NCBI RefSeq assembly: GCF_024181585.1 | Contig: NZ_CP054258.1 | Span: 1,860,001 to 1,924,000, forward strand | Length of the DNA: 64,000 nt | DNA from: Treponema socranskii subsp. buccale | Lineage (GTDB): Bacteria; Spirochaetota; Spirochaetia; Treponematales; Treponemataceae | Direction of reading: 5' to 3' | Shown: positions 17,783 to 26,672 of the stretch, one piece after another | Layout: each line of letters starts with the position of its first letter | How positions within the stretch are numbered: position 1 is the first letter of the stretch | Made by a program: the position numbers and the translations under genes | Notes under the pieces: model-generated | Told to the model about the DNA's origin: nothing | What the model saw: only the letters and a program-made list of their open reading frames with translations | Database searches by the model: none

Positions 17783-17910
17783 TTTTGCGCGGGGTGCGTA
17801 TGCGTGTCAAGTACTCCGTACGACTTATACGCGGCAAATACGTTTTTCATCGCCTACAGTATATGCCGTATGTGTGCAAAAGTAAAGGGATTAATAATAT
17901 GAAACCGGAG

Positions 17911-18813
17911 CTACAGCTTTTCGATTTCAGACAGGGGAAGACCGGTTATCGTGCAGATTTCGGCAATCGGATAGTTATGCGTTCGCATGAGCTTCGCCGT
18001 TTCGAGTTTCGCCTGATATGAGCCTTCGGAAATGCCCTGTGTAACACCAAGAGAAAAACCTTTCGCTTCGCCTTCTTTCAGTGCGATTTCCCGTTCTTCT
18101 TCCCGCTGCACGGCAATATCGACGTCATAATCGTATTCGGCAATTAACATGTTCATCACCTCCTTTGACTTCCGCTGTAAATATTCACGCAAGATGTCAT
18201 TTTGTATACACTCTTTGATCGCGTTTTGAAAACCGTTTTCAGGATCGAATTTCGTATGCCGCCTCACGGCTTCGATGAACAGCGTGTACTCCGCAAGCGG
18301 TTTACATGTATGCAATATCTTACTGCCTTTATTATAATTGATATTTGTCACGCTGACAACAAGTTCGAGAACAGGCTTTTCGGGTATAGTCATAAAGGCA
18401 TCGGAAAGACGGAGCGTCGTGCTTTCGGGATAATCCTCTTTCCCGTTGTAGAATACGTAAAACTCAGGCGTCGGAATCTTTTTCAAACGTCTGAGATAAC
18501 GGTCTCGCGGGTTTTGTATGCGCTCATAAAGCCGAGCGGCATACTGTAAAAAGCGGAGCGGCATGTTGGCATTTACAGTAGCTTGATGTTCTACGAGAGC
18601 GATGATTTTGTCATCTATGAGATAGGCGACGTCATTGCGGAAAGCCATATACATCACCTGTTCGAGCCTGAGCGGCTCAAGCTCGGCAGATATGTCGAGG
18701 TAAGTCCCGTGGAGCGCGTTGTAGAGCGAAAGAAAGTTCGCTTTCGCGTTTTTATCTTCGCCGAAAAAATCGACGAAGACCGAATCCTTATACCGGCGAT
18801 TATGCTTTGCCAT
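17911..18813 (-). CDS. Rpn-family (PD-(D/E)XK) recombination-promoting nuclease / putative transposase
   Basis: Start at the ATG at 18813 with GAGG just ahead (300 residues); a TTG at 18825 is the alternative. The N-terminal part carries the nuclease core seen in Rpn proteins: DIS...LEPLRLEQ, DDKIIALVEHQ with the Glu-x-Gln pair, then PTPEFYVFYNGK. The C-terminal part is a charged helix and a variable tail. Rpn proteins of E. coli are DNA nucleases that stimulate RecA-independent recombination. A remnant of a second copy is at 39855-39999. The gene stands alone between repeat-rich gaps and is preceded by a structured element, which suits a mobile or fast-evolving gene. Confidence 0.85.
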   Translation of the reverse strand: MAKHNRRYKDSVFVDFFGEDKNAKANFLSLYNALHGTYLDISAELEPLRLEQVMYMAFRNDVAYLIDDKIIALVEHQATVNANMPLRFLQYAARLYERIQNPRDRYLRRLKKIPTPEFYVFYNGKEDYPESTTLRLSDAFMTIPEKPVLELVVSVTNINYNKGSKILHTCKPLAEYTLFIEAVRRHTKFDPENGFQNAIKECIQNDILREYLQRKSKEVMNMLIAEYDYDVDIAVQREEEREIALKEGEAKGFSLGVTQGISEGSYQAKLETAKLMRTHNYPIAEICTITGLPLSEIEKL

Positions 18814-18825
18814 AAGACCTCTCAA

Positions 18826-19080
18826 AAAACTTTTGCAGGTACTTGCAGCGAAGCTTCAAGCAAGTTGCAACTTCCGAAAAAGTTTTTTCTGTGCGCGCGC
18901 CTCGCAACGAGCGCGTAAGCGCGAAGTTTCAAGCGGCGCACACGTTCAATAGTCGAGTTTGCAACGCAAACTCGAGATAAGAACGCTGCGATTTCGAGCA
19001 ATGCACAGAAATCGCGAGTGTCTCCCATAAAAGAAAAACGCTTCGGCGTTTTTCGGCTCCGGACTTTAGCGGAGGCGCTA
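18826..19080. repeat. Structured element upstream of the Rpn gene
   Basis: A chain of stem-loops fills the leader of the minus-strand Rpn gene. The clearest is CGAGTTTGC / GCAAACTCG at about 18954-18974; others include the GCGC-rich arm at 18890-18930. The element shares ordered landmarks with 47194-47414 upstream of cstA, including GGCGCACAC versus GAGCGCACAC, and CTCGAGATAAG versus ATCGAGATAAAG, and both abut the ribosome-binding site of the gene. Function is unknown. Confidence 0.5.
19034..19053. terminator. Bidirectional intrinsic terminator
   Basis: AAAAACGC-TTCG-GCGTTTTT: a perfect 8-base-pair stem with a stable TTCG loop and T runs in both directions. It lies upstream of the Rpn gene. 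Confidence 0.6.
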
Positions 19081-19106
19081 TTTCAGCCGATGCTTTTTAT
19101 CGACCT

Positions 19107-19470
19107 CCGGGATAACCGCACCGGAAATGGATACTTAGAAAAGAAGCGCATACTTACATAAAAAAGGCGGAACGCGAGGCAGCGGAACTGCCGCCGAGCC
19201 GCTCAGACCGAGTTTATACGTGTGTGCTTTCGCACACGAGTACGGCATTTTCGAAAATTGACATTTTCTGCAATGCCGTACTATAAGGAATGGCAAGCAA
19301 TCTCTTTGTAAAAAGAGATTGCTCAGTCCGATTCCGATTACGGTCTGCCGCGGCACTTGCAACGAGCGCGAAGCGCGAAGTTGCCCGCGCAAACGGCAGG
19401 GCTGCTGCCGGGAGTGCAGCCGATTTTTTATGTTATACGCTATTTTTTAGGAATACGATTTTCGGTGCGG
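19107..19470. repeat. Long dispersed repeat, copy with two extra hairpin insertions
   Basis: About 364 bases that match 43625-43873 closely from CCGGGA to TTCGGTGCG. It contains a hairpin GCAATCTCTTT/AAAGAGATTGC near 19297-19325. Relative to the other copy it has an additional 79 bases (19212-19290, with AGTACGGCATT/AATGCCGTACT pairing) and about 37 more at 19355-19391. Short copies are at 4084 and probably 21838. No credible protein is encoded. The rest of the gap up to mgtE holds only the promoter below. Confidence 0.85.
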
Positions 19471-19602
19471 TTATCTTGATAATACTTCACTAAATATATA
19501 TATCGCTAAGATATTGCGATTTCGGAGTTTACGAGGCAGTCTGCAACACATAAAAAGTTTCGGATAACGGCGGAAGTCCCGATATTTTCTATCGTACAAT
19601 AT

Positions 19603-19631
19603 TTTTCTTTTTATACGTTTTATGCTATAAT
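19603..19631 (+). promoter_or_regulatory. Extended -10 promoter of mgtE
   Basis: TGC-TATAAT at 19623-19631 is an extended -10 element; the -35 region 17 bases upstream (TTTTCT) is weak. Transcription would start at about 19638, giving a leader of about 50 bases before the ATG at 19687. That is too short for a classical magnesium M-box riboswitch. Confidence 0.5.
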
Positions 19632-19686
19632 GCGTCCATAAACCAATACGCGCGCAAACCGCTCGTCACATTTTTGGAGGCCGCAC

Positions 19687-21066
19687 ATGCAGACGGAATT
19701 GCTTTCGCCCGATATCGAAACCCTCGTCAAAGAAGAACGATATGCCGATGTCGCACGTTTTTTGAATACTCATCATCCGACGGAAGACGCCGAACTCATC
19801 GAAGGATTGGAGCCGGAAGAGATATATCATCTGTTCAAAAAGCTCGATCCGCGTACGGCGATCGACATTTTCCGTGAACTTCCCGACACGCTCCAATCCG
19901 AAACCGCCGAACTTTTGAGCGACGGAGAGCTCACACGGCTGCTCAAAATACTGCCGCCCGACGAACGCACCGACCTCGCAAAATCGATTTCGGAAGACAG
20001 GCTCGACGAAGTGCTCCCGCTCCTCGCGCAAAAAGAACGCGACGAAATCAAAAAGCTTTCGTCCTATCCCGAAGGAACGGCAGGTTCGGTGATGACGACC
20101 GATTACGTCGCCTTTCCCGAATCGTTTACGGTGCAGGAAGCGATCAACCGCATACGGCTCGAGGGCGCGCAAAGGGAAGCGGTATCGGTCATATTCGTGC
20201 TCACCGAAGAAAGAAAACTGTGCGGCTACGTAACGCTCACCGATTTGATCCTCGCAAAACCTGCGGCAAGCCTCGCTTCCATAAAAAAAGAGCCGGCTGC
20301 GGAAATCACTGCGGACGCCGATCGGGAAGAAGCGTCGTTTACGATAACGAAATACGGTCTCCTTGTCCTCCCCGTCGTCGACAGCTCAGGGCTCCTCATC
20401 GGCATCATCACGCACGACGATGCGATGGACGTCGTCGAAGAAGAGCGTACGGAAGATATGGAACGCTTTATGGCGATCACCGGAAAACATCAGGAAACGT
20501 CGTACTTGAACACGTCCGCGTGGGCGCATTTTTCACGGCGCGTCATCTGGCTCGTCGTACTCGCGATATTCGATTTTTTTTCGGGCGCCGTACTGCAGAC
20601 CTATCAGAATACGATCGCGCATCTCATGCTGCTCACGTTTTACATGCCCATGCTCACCGATATGGGAGGCAATACCGGAAGCCAAGCCGCGACGGTTATC
20701 GTTCGGGCGCTCGCGCTGAAAGAAATCGACAAACACGATATACTGCGCGTCGTATGGAAAGAGCTCCGCATTTCGCTCATGCTCGGTCTCGTGCTCGGAG
20801 CGATCGCATTTTTGCGCGTCAATCTTATGAGCGGCGGTACGACGATCCCCGCCACCCTCACCCTCGTACAGATAGGCACGGCTATAGCGATTGCGCTCGC
20901 AGTGCAGGTCATCTCCGCGACCATCATCGGTGCGGCGCTCCCGCTTGCCTCGGCCGCAGTCAAAATCGACCCCGCCCTCATCGCAAGCCCTGCACTCACG
21001 ACGATCGTCGACATCACGGGGCTTTTGATTTACTTCGGCATCACCAAAGCGATGCTCGGCATATAG
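19687..21066 (+). CDS. mgtE: Magnesium transporter MgtE
   Basis: 459 residues with TTTGGAGG before the ATG. The domain order is the standard one: an N-terminal superhelical domain (1-130), paired CBS domains (about 135-255, GTAGSVMTTDYVAFPE and LLIGIITHDDAMDVVEEE), a connecting helix, and five membrane helices (about 285-459) including MPMLTDMGGNTGSQAA, the conserved MgtE pore motif. The CBS and N domains sense cytoplasmic Mg2+ and close the channel when it is plentiful. The gene appears to be transcribed alone, with an SGNH hydrolase gene 61 bases downstream. Confidence 0.96.
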   Translation: MQTELLSPDIETLVKEERYADVARFLNTHHPTEDAELIEGLEPEEIYHLFKKLDPRTAIDIFRELPDTLQSETAELLSDGELTRLLKILPPDERTDLAKSISEDRLDEVLPLLAQKERDEIKKLSSYPEGTAGSVMTTDYVAFPESFTVQEAINRIRLEGAQREAVSVIFVLTEERKLCGYVTLTDLILAKPAASLASIKKEPAAEITADADREEASFTITKYGLLVLPVVDSSGLLIGIITHDDAMDVVEEERTEDMERFMAITGKHQETSYLNTSAWAHFSRRVIWLVVLAIFDFFSGAVLQTYQNTIAHLMLLTFYMPMLTDMGGNTGSQAATVIVRALALKEIDKHDILRVVWKELRISLMLGLVLGAIAFLRVNLMSGGTTIPATLTLVQIGTAIAIALAVQVISATIIGAALPLASAAVKIDPALIASPALTTIVDITGLLIYFGITKAMLGI

Positions 21067-21127
21067 CGGATATATCTTGCGCGCGCAAAGTGCATGCGTG
21101 TAGCGTAACAAAACGAGAGGCATATTT

Positions 21128-21835
21128 ATGGAAAACGGAATACACACGATAGCCGTCTGGGGGGATTCGATATTAAAAGGAGCGGTCACCGGCTACAGCG
21201 AAAGCCGCTTCGACGTCCTTGAAGAAGAAAACAGTCTCGCCCTCGCTCAAAAAGAACTCAAGTTTATGCTTATCAATAAAAGCGTGTTCGGCAACGTCAT
21301 CAATAAAGCGCTTCGTACGCTCAAGCGCGATATGGAACGGGGCTTACGCTGCGATGTCGGCATCGTCGAAAGCGGCGGCAACGACTGCGATTACGATTGG
21401 ACACCGATAAGCGAAAATCCCGCTTCTCCGCACAAACCTCGAAACCCGCTCCCGGACTTTTTGCGTATGCTCGACGAAGCGGTCGAAACGCTCCGCGCGC
21501 ATAAGATCACCCCGCTTTTGATGACGATGCCGCCGCTCGTTATCGACAACTGGTATAAGACGATCACATCGGGACAAAACAAACAAAATATCGACAGATT
21601 TCTCGACGGCGATATATTCAGATTGTACAGAACTCACGAACTCTATTCGCTTTCGATCGAAAAATACGCCTTCACTCACGGTGTCCAATTTGTCGATATG
21701 CGCATGGCGCTCCTCAAAGCAAATGATTATCGCTCGCTCATGTGCGAAGACGGCATTCACCCGAACGCTTCGGGCTACGCGTATATGGCGGACGTGTGGA
21801 TCCGGGAGCTTCCGCGGCTGCACAAAGAATTTTAA
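21128..21835 (+). CDS. SGNH/GDSL hydrolase
   Basis: 235 residues without a signal peptide. Block I is WGDS with nucleophile Ser14, block III is SGGND, and block V is DGIHPNASG with Asp208 and His211. These mark a cytoplasmic esterase, lipase-like or acyltransferase enzyme of the SGNH fold. The substrate cannot be predicted. A GAGAGG stands just ahead of the ATG. The gene lies 61 bases after mgtE and may be read from the same promoter. Confidence 0.85.
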   Translation: MENGIHTIAVWGDSILKGAVTGYSESRFDVLEEENSLALAQKELKFMLINKSVFGNVINKALRTLKRDMERGLRCDVGIVESGGNDCDYDWTPISENPASPHKPRNPLPDFLRMLDEAVETLRAHKITPLLMTMPPLVIDNWYKTITSGQNKQNIDRFLDGDIFRLYRTHELYSLSIEKYAFTHGVQFVDMRMALLKANDYRSLMCEDGIHPNASGYAYMADVWIRELPRLHKEF

Positions 21836-21837
21836 GC

Positions 21838-21920
21838 GGGTAAACGGTAAGGCGTACGCCGGAAGCGCCGCCGGTCTTTTACAGTACACGCTGTTTCCGG
21901 AAAATACGGTTCCGCCGCCT
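21838..21920. repeat. Degenerate copy of the dispersed repeat
   Basis: Spacing and sequence recall the end of the repeats at 19107 and 43625: an AACGG-rich start, a CGCCGCCGG segment in place of GCTGCTGCCGG, then TTTTACAGTACACGCTGTTTCC in place of TTTTTTACATTATACGCTATTT. Translated in one frame, all copies read NGxAxAGSAAxxLxYTLF. The match is imperfect and no protein is implied. Confidence 0.4.
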
Positions 21921-22003
21921 CTTGCAAGCCTCTTGATGTACGATAGGCAATATACGACAGGCGATATTGCCTATCCGCTTTCATTCGAGTATAATTCACC
22001 ATC

Positions 22004-23761
22004 ATGGAGATTAGCAATTTTATTAAAAAATGCCTTTACGGCGTTTTGGTCCTGTGCTTTTCAGTCACAGCAGTTTTTGCGGCACCGCTTCGGAATTATG
22101 TCTGCATCGTGCGCAGCAATTTGCCGAAAGATACGGTCACCTTTTTAAAAGATTACCGCGACAGACTTGAAAACCGCGGATACGCTTCGTATGCAAAAAA
22201 TATCGACGCGTATTTAAAGGGATCGTTCGGTTCAGGTTTCGTATTTTACGCATCGAACGGCAAGCCCTATGTCGTCACGAACCGCCACGTGGTCAAAGAG
22301 GCGGAAACGGTCAACGTGGAATTTGAAAACGAAGACGGTTCCGATTCGAGTTACAAAGAACTTAAAATCATCGCGGTCGATGAAGACATCGATATCGCAC
22401 TCGTCGCCCTGCCCGATTCGTACACGCGAAAAGGTTTGACGCTGAGCAATGTCTCCGTCCGTGACGGAGATGAAGTGTGGTCGGCGGGTTTCCCCGGATT
22501 GGGAAGCGATCCGATGTGGCAGCTCGGCAAGGGCACGGTAACGAATGCGCGGGCGAAAATCAAAGAACTTCTTTCCCCCGACATTTCGACGCTCATCCAG
22601 CATTCGGCGCAAGTCGATGCGGGAAACTCGGGCGGTCCGCTTTTGACGGCCGATTCAAAATCCGAAGCGGGATATTCGGTTATCGGAATCAATACGTGGA
22701 AAGCGACGTACCGTGAATCGACGAACTTTTCAATTCCCGCGGCGATCATCAAATCTTTTATACAAAGGAATATCGCCGGAGAGAAAAAACAAAATATCGA
22801 CGAACGTGTAAAACAGTTCGTAAAATCGACCGCAGATAAAAACGAACTTTTCTTTTCGCTCGGAAAATACATTTCAAACGAAATGGTCTCAAAAGCCGGC
22901 GGTGACGATTTTCTCGATGTACTTGCAACCGCGCCTTCGAGCGTCCGCTCCGTCATCGTCGAAATATTCGCCTATGATCCGATCGAAGGCTTGCGCTACG
23001 CGCTCGCATACAAAGTGTGGAAAACATTTCAAGGAGATGACGGCGCACTTACGACCGAAGCAAGCGCAGCCGAAGAATCGACGAACGGCATGAAAGTTTC
23101 CTTTACGCCTCAGGGTAAGGACGCGATCCCGTCTCTGTGGACGGAAGAACAGGGCGTTTGGAGACTTTCCGAATTCGGTGAAGCGAAAGCTCAAACATCG
23201 TCGAAAAAGAAAGCGAAAAAAAGATCCGGCGCAAGCAGCGTAACCGGCCTTGAAATCGATGATCCCTATCTTATCAATATTTCAGGCGGTGTGCTCATTC
23301 CGTTCGAATCGCAGACGCCGGGCTTCAATCTTTCGGTTTTGTTTATGAACACCTATTTCGGCGGCGGTCCCTTTATCCAAACCGAAAAAGTGAACAATGT
23401 CGCCATAAGGAATAAATATAACGAAGAAAAATACAAGGAAGCGAAATCGATGACAACCGTCGGCGCTGCGCTCCGTTTCCAAGTACCGCTCGCATTCAAT
23501 AAATTCATCGTCGCTCCCTTTGCGGAAGTGAGACCCGGGTTTACAAATTTTGTGATGAAGTCAATTGATGAATCCAGCGCTCGCTTTTATTTCGGTATCG
23601 GAGGCGGTGCCTATGCGTCGTACCGCATAACCGATTGGTTCGCTCCCATGGCAGGCATTCAGTATATGCACTCGATCTATTCGGAATTCTTCGGAGGCAG
23701 TGTCGAACACGCGCACAATATGACTATATTTGCCGGCATAAAACTGGCTACCAGGGAATAA
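22004..23761 (+). CDS. Exported trypsin-like serine protease with probable C-terminal beta-barrel
   Basis: 585 residues. A signal peptide ends near VFAAP. The protease domain (about 70-260) has the full triad: His95 in TNRHVV, Asp130 in DEDIDIALV and Ser209 in DAGNSGGP, arranged as in DegP/HtrA-type enzymes, but no PDZ domain follows. A middle region (about 265-420) is unassigned and ends in a Lys-rich linker (SSKKKAKKRS). The last ~150 residues alternate hydrophobic and polar positions with many aromatic residues (YFGGGPFIQ, FYFGIGGGAYASY) and resemble an outer-membrane barrel. I infer surface or outer-membrane anchoring. The start lacks a strong Shine-Dalgarno. Confidence 0.75.
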   Translation: MEISNFIKKCLYGVLVLCFSVTAVFAAPLRNYVCIVRSNLPKDTVTFLKDYRDRLENRGYASYAKNIDAYLKGSFGSGFVFYASNGKPYVVTNRHVVKEAETVNVEFENEDGSDSSYKELKIIAVDEDIDIALVALPDSYTRKGLTLSNVSVRDGDEVWSAGFPGLGSDPMWQLGKGTVTNARAKIKELLSPDISTLIQHSAQVDAGNSGGPLLTADSKSEAGYSVIGINTWKATYRESTNFSIPAAIIKSFIQRNIAGEKKQNIDERVKQFVKSTADKNELFFSLGKYISNEMVSKAGGDDFLDVLATAPSSVRSVIVEIFAYDPIEGLRYALAYKVWKTFQGDDGALTTEASAAEESTNGMKVSFTPQGKDAIPSLWTEEQGVWRLSEFGEAKAQTSSKKKAKKRSGASSVTGLEIDDPYLINISGGVLIPFESQTPGFNLSVLFMNTYFGGGPFIQTEKVNNVAIRNKYNEEKYKEAKSMTTVGAALRFQVPLAFNKFIVAPFAEVRPGFTNFVMKSIDESSARFYFGIGGGAYASYRITDWFAPMAGIQYMHSIYSEFFGGSVEHAHNMTIFAGIKLATRE

Positions 23762-23822
23762 GCGTTCTTTGATAGTTCGAAAGGACGCGATACATATACG
23801 TTTGTATTAAGGAGGTTATTCG

Positions 23823-24545
23823 ATGAGAAAAGCAATCGGAATCATTGCGCTCATTACAGCGACAATGATGTTGACTGGATGCTTTACGTTGTTTTCGCTG
23901 GGCGGGCAAAAGGAAGTGACAGTCGCTGTCGCCGACGGACAAAACCGCGACGAGATATACAACTCGACTTTTATGCCGACAAAGCAGTCAAAGCTCAAAA
24001 AAATCTGCGAAACATATACGCCCGAAAATTCCGTGCTGGTATACGGAAGCTGCAATACATTTAAAAAAGGCATATTTTCCATGCCGACGCCCGAAATCGC
24101 CCGATATATTCAAATCGATACGACAAAGCCCGCGCAGCATTTGGAATATCTCGGCAAAAATTATTTTTTCTTCAAACCCGCCGTTCCGGGCGGAAAATAT
24201 CGTCTCTATTTTCAACGCATATTTATGAGCAGATACCGCATCGATTACTTTGTCAACGGCATACAAGGATTCGGAACGCACGCTTACGATTTTACGGTTC
24301 CCTCGAAACCGGGTATCTACTATGTCGGAGATTTTGAAAATCTGTTTGACGGTGACGAGCGATATATCTGCCGCACGTATAAGAACGATAAAAAAATAAG
24401 AGAGACGTACGAGGAAGAATGTAACATACCGGATCTGCGCGTCTGCGAACAAAAAGCGATTGAACACGCACTGCGATATTATAAAGACACCGACTGGGAA
24501 CCGCTTCTCAACGCACGGCTGGAGGAGATAAAAAATGAAAAATAA
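23823..24545 (+). CDS. Lipoprotein of unknown function
   Basis: 240 residues, preceded by a strong AAGGAGG at 23809-23815. A signal peptide ends at MMLTGCF, so Cys20 should be lipidated. The rest is a soluble domain with many aromatic residues (YRLYFQRIFMSRYRIDYF) and a charged C-terminal end. I recognise no family. It is followed with an 11-base overlap by another exported protein and preceded by the exported protease, so these three may form a cell-envelope operon. Confidence 0.65.
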   Translation: MRKAIGIIALITATMMLTGCFTLFSLGGQKEVTVAVADGQNRDEIYNSTFMPTKQSKLKKICETYTPENSVLVYGSCNTFKKGIFSMPTPEIARYIQIDTTKPAQHLEYLGKNYFFFKPAVPGGKYRLYFQRIFMSRYRIDYFVNGIQGFGTHAYDFTVPSKPGIYYVGDFENLFDGDERYICRTYKNDKKIRETYEEECNIPDLRVCEQKAIEHALRYYKDTDWEPLLNARLEEIKNEK

Positions 24546-25140
24546 AAAATTATTAACGATTGTAATATCGCTATGCCTCTGTGCGGCCGTATTCGCGGAA
24601 GATCCTGAAGAATTCAGCAAATGGAAAAAGGTTGACAGCAGTAAAGTCGCTTTTATATGCCGCGTCGCAATCACAAATAATCTCGATATGGATTTTTACG
24701 CCATAGGATTCGATGCCGTAAATAACAGAGCAATCGGTCCGCGCTACGGATATGTGTATTTCGAAATTGCTCCGAATAATGTTCCGCTTCTCCCCATGAG
24801 AGGAGAGCTCGGCCAGTTTTCTCAAACGATATTGAGTTCAAGCGAAGTACGAAAACAATTCTACCTGCAACAATTTGTCGTAAAATTATTCAGCCAAGAT
24901 TACCTTTCGTTGCTGCAGCTTCCGGTCGGCAAAGATGTTTCGTTTCCTCCTGAAGCGCGCTATGTATACCTCGGTACTTTTGTCTACACTCTCGAAGGTT
25001 ATGATTTGCGCCCGACACAGGTAAAACACATCGATGAATTCGATGCGGCACAAAAAATGCTCAATGAAAAGCTCGGCACGAACGTACAACTGTATCGTGC
25101 GGAACTGGTCGAACATAAAGAGAAACCCAAAAAGAAATAA
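24535..25140 (+). CDS. Exported protein of unknown function
   Basis: 201 residues with a signal peptide (MKNKKLLTIVISLCLCAAVFA) ending near VFAED. The mature part contains YGYVYFEIAPNNVPLLPMRG and a Lys-rich tail (EKPKKK). No family recognised. It overlaps the preceding lipoprotein by 11 bases, so the two are coupled, and a strong terminator lies 16 bases after its stop, ending the unit. Confidence 0.65.
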   Translation: MKNKKLLTIVISLCLCAAVFAEDPEEFSKWKKVDSSKVAFICRVAITNNLDMDFYAIGFDAVNNRAIGPRYGYVYFEIAPNNVPLLPMRGELGQFSQTILSSSEVRKQFYLQQFVVKLFSQDYLSLLQLPVGKDVSFPPEARYVYLGTFVYTLEGYDLRPTQVKHIDEFDAAQKMLNEKLGTNVQLYRAELVEHKEKPKKK

Positions 25141-25156
25141 AATCCGTTAATCCGGT

Positions 25157-25190
25157 AAAATCCTGCCTTCATCGGGCAGGATTTTTTTTT
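25157..25190 (+). terminator. Intrinsic terminator between convergent genes
   Basis: AAAATCCTGCC (25157-25167) pairs perfectly with GGCAGGATTTT (25175-25185), followed by a T run to 25190. The A-rich left side lets it also end minus-strand transcripts of the M48 gene. Confidence 0.9.
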
Positions 25191-25222
25191 GCACGCGCGG
25201 GCATATATTGTTAAAAGCGCTC

Positions 25223-26479
25223 CTACTCCAGCGCGCGAAGGCGTTCGAGCAGCGTCGGGTGCGAATACGTAAACGCGCTGTAGATTTTCGCCGTCCGCAC
25301 TTCGCCGTTGTTTTCCCGATTCAATGCGATCAGCGCCGACGAAAGCGGTTTCCCGGACCCGCACAATTTCTTTGCGTACGCGTCGGCTTCGTATTCGTCT
25401 TTTCGCGAAAAGAAATTGGAAACAAGCCGAACAAAGATGCCGTAGGCGCCGAAAACTTCCGACAACAAAAAGAGCGCGATGAATTTCATGTACGGAAGCG
25501 CCGCATCATACGAAAAGCCGAATCCGCTGTAAAGCGCTTCGCATGAAGTGAGGCGGGCGGCGACGAAGAGGACGATGTACACAAGCGGAATCGTCACGGC
25601 AAAACGCTTTACGATGTGATGTTTTTTATAGTGGCCGAGTTCGTGCGCGAGGACGGCGCCGACTTCATCGACCGAAAGCTGTTCGACGAGCGTATCGTAA
25701 AGCACGACGCGCTTGGTTTTTCCGAAACCCGTAAAATACGCGTTCGAGTGTTTGCTGCGCTTCGACGCATCCATGATAAAAACTCCGCTCGATTTGAATC
25801 CCGTGCGCTCCATAAAATCGGAGATACGCGACTTGAGCGCACCCTCTCCGAGAGGAGTAAATTTATTAAAAAGAGGAGCGATGAGGCGCGGATAGATAAA
25901 CGACATGAGAAGCGAAAACGCAACGTAAACGCTTGCGAGCACGAAGGGCCATGCGCTCACGTGTTCGAAGATCGCCGTCATCGCCGAAAGTAAAAGCACC
26001 GACACGATGAGGGCTAAGGCGATCGATTTGAGCTTATCCGCGATCCAAAGCCGAAGCGTCATCGAAGAAAAACCGAAACGCTTTTCGATGACAAACTCTT
26101 CATACCATTCGAACGGGAGCGATAAGACGGCGGACGGAATCGATACCGTAAGCGCGAAGATGAGCGTCAGCGCATACGGATTGTCGGATACGGACTTAAG
26201 CGCACGGAAAACGTGCGGATAAAAGCCCGAAAGCAGCAAAACCGCGCCGAGCGCCGTCGATGTACCGTATTCGAAAACCCAAAGGCGATAGCACGCATCT
26301 TTATATGCACACGTTTTTTCCGCATCGGCCAACGTAATATACGGCGCGAGTTCCGGAGGTATGTCGCGTCCGTATTTTTTTCGAAACACGTATTGGGCTC
26401 GCTCAATAAAATTATGTAATAAAAACGAAAGAAAAGTTCCGACACAATAGAGGATGACAAAAAGGTTTGAAAATTGCAT
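25223..26479 (-). CDS. M48-family membrane metalloprotease (Ste24-like)
   Basis: Start at the ATG at 26479 (418 residues); 23 codons upstream are open but hydrophilic and unlikely. Several membrane helices occupy the first 220 residues. The zinc site is HELGHYKKH, with the third ligand Glu downstream in KDEYEADAYAKKLCG. The layout matches Ste24/CAAX-prenyl-protease-1 type members more than the short HtpX. In bacteria such enzymes are thought to degrade or process membrane proteins; prenylated substrates are not expected. The gene is single and converges on the exported-protein operon. Confidence 0.88.
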   Translation of the reverse strand: MQFSNLFVILYCVGTFLSFLLHNFIERAQYVFRKKYGRDIPPELAPYITLADAEKTCAYKDACYRLWVFEYGTSTALGAVLLLSGFYPHVFRALKSVSDNPYALTLIFALTVSIPSAVLSLPFEWYEEFVIEKRFGFSSMTLRLWIADKLKSIALALIVSVLLLSAMTAIFEHVSAWPFVLASVYVAFSLLMSFIYPRLIAPLFNKFTPLGEGALKSRISDFMERTGFKSSGVFIMDASKRSKHSNAYFTGFGKTKRVVLYDTLVEQLSVDEVGAVLAHELGHYKKHHIVKRFAVTIPLVYIVLFVAARLTSCEALYSGFGFSYDAALPYMKFIALFLLSEVFGAYGIFVRLVSNFFSRKDEYEADAYAKKLCGSGKPLSSALIALNRENNGEVRTAKIYSAFTYSHPTLLERLRALE

Positions 26480-26672
26480 GGAACGAGTATAACGTTTTTC
26501 TCGTCCATACGCAAAGGGCGATCTTTCCCGCGGACAACTGCACCGCACATAAAATCGAAACGGTATTGCAATTATTATTTTGCCCGTTTACCGTCTTTCA
26601 AGCGATGTATTTTTTTCCGTTATTTTATTATACTGAATATGCTGTCGCAGTTTTTAATAACGGAGGTTTCGT

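Noticed and set aside
17587-17850. 87-residue minus-strand frame through the octanucleotide repeat (starts MKNVFAAYKSYGVLDTHTHP)
   Set aside because: No good ribosome site, repeat-made residues in the middle and no family; kept only as part of the repeat comment.
17911-18813. Classical insertion sequence around the Rpn gene
   Set aside because: No terminal inverted repeats or target duplications were found at its edges; Rpn proteins are not standard transposases.
19290-19493. Open frame beginning MASNLFVKRDC, also found at 43729
   Set aside because: It comes from the dispersed repeat; hairpin insertions break the similarity, so it is not a protein gene.
19494-19686. Magnesium (M-box) riboswitch before mgtE
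   Set aside because: The extended -10 promoter leaves a leader of only about 50 bases, too short for an M-box.
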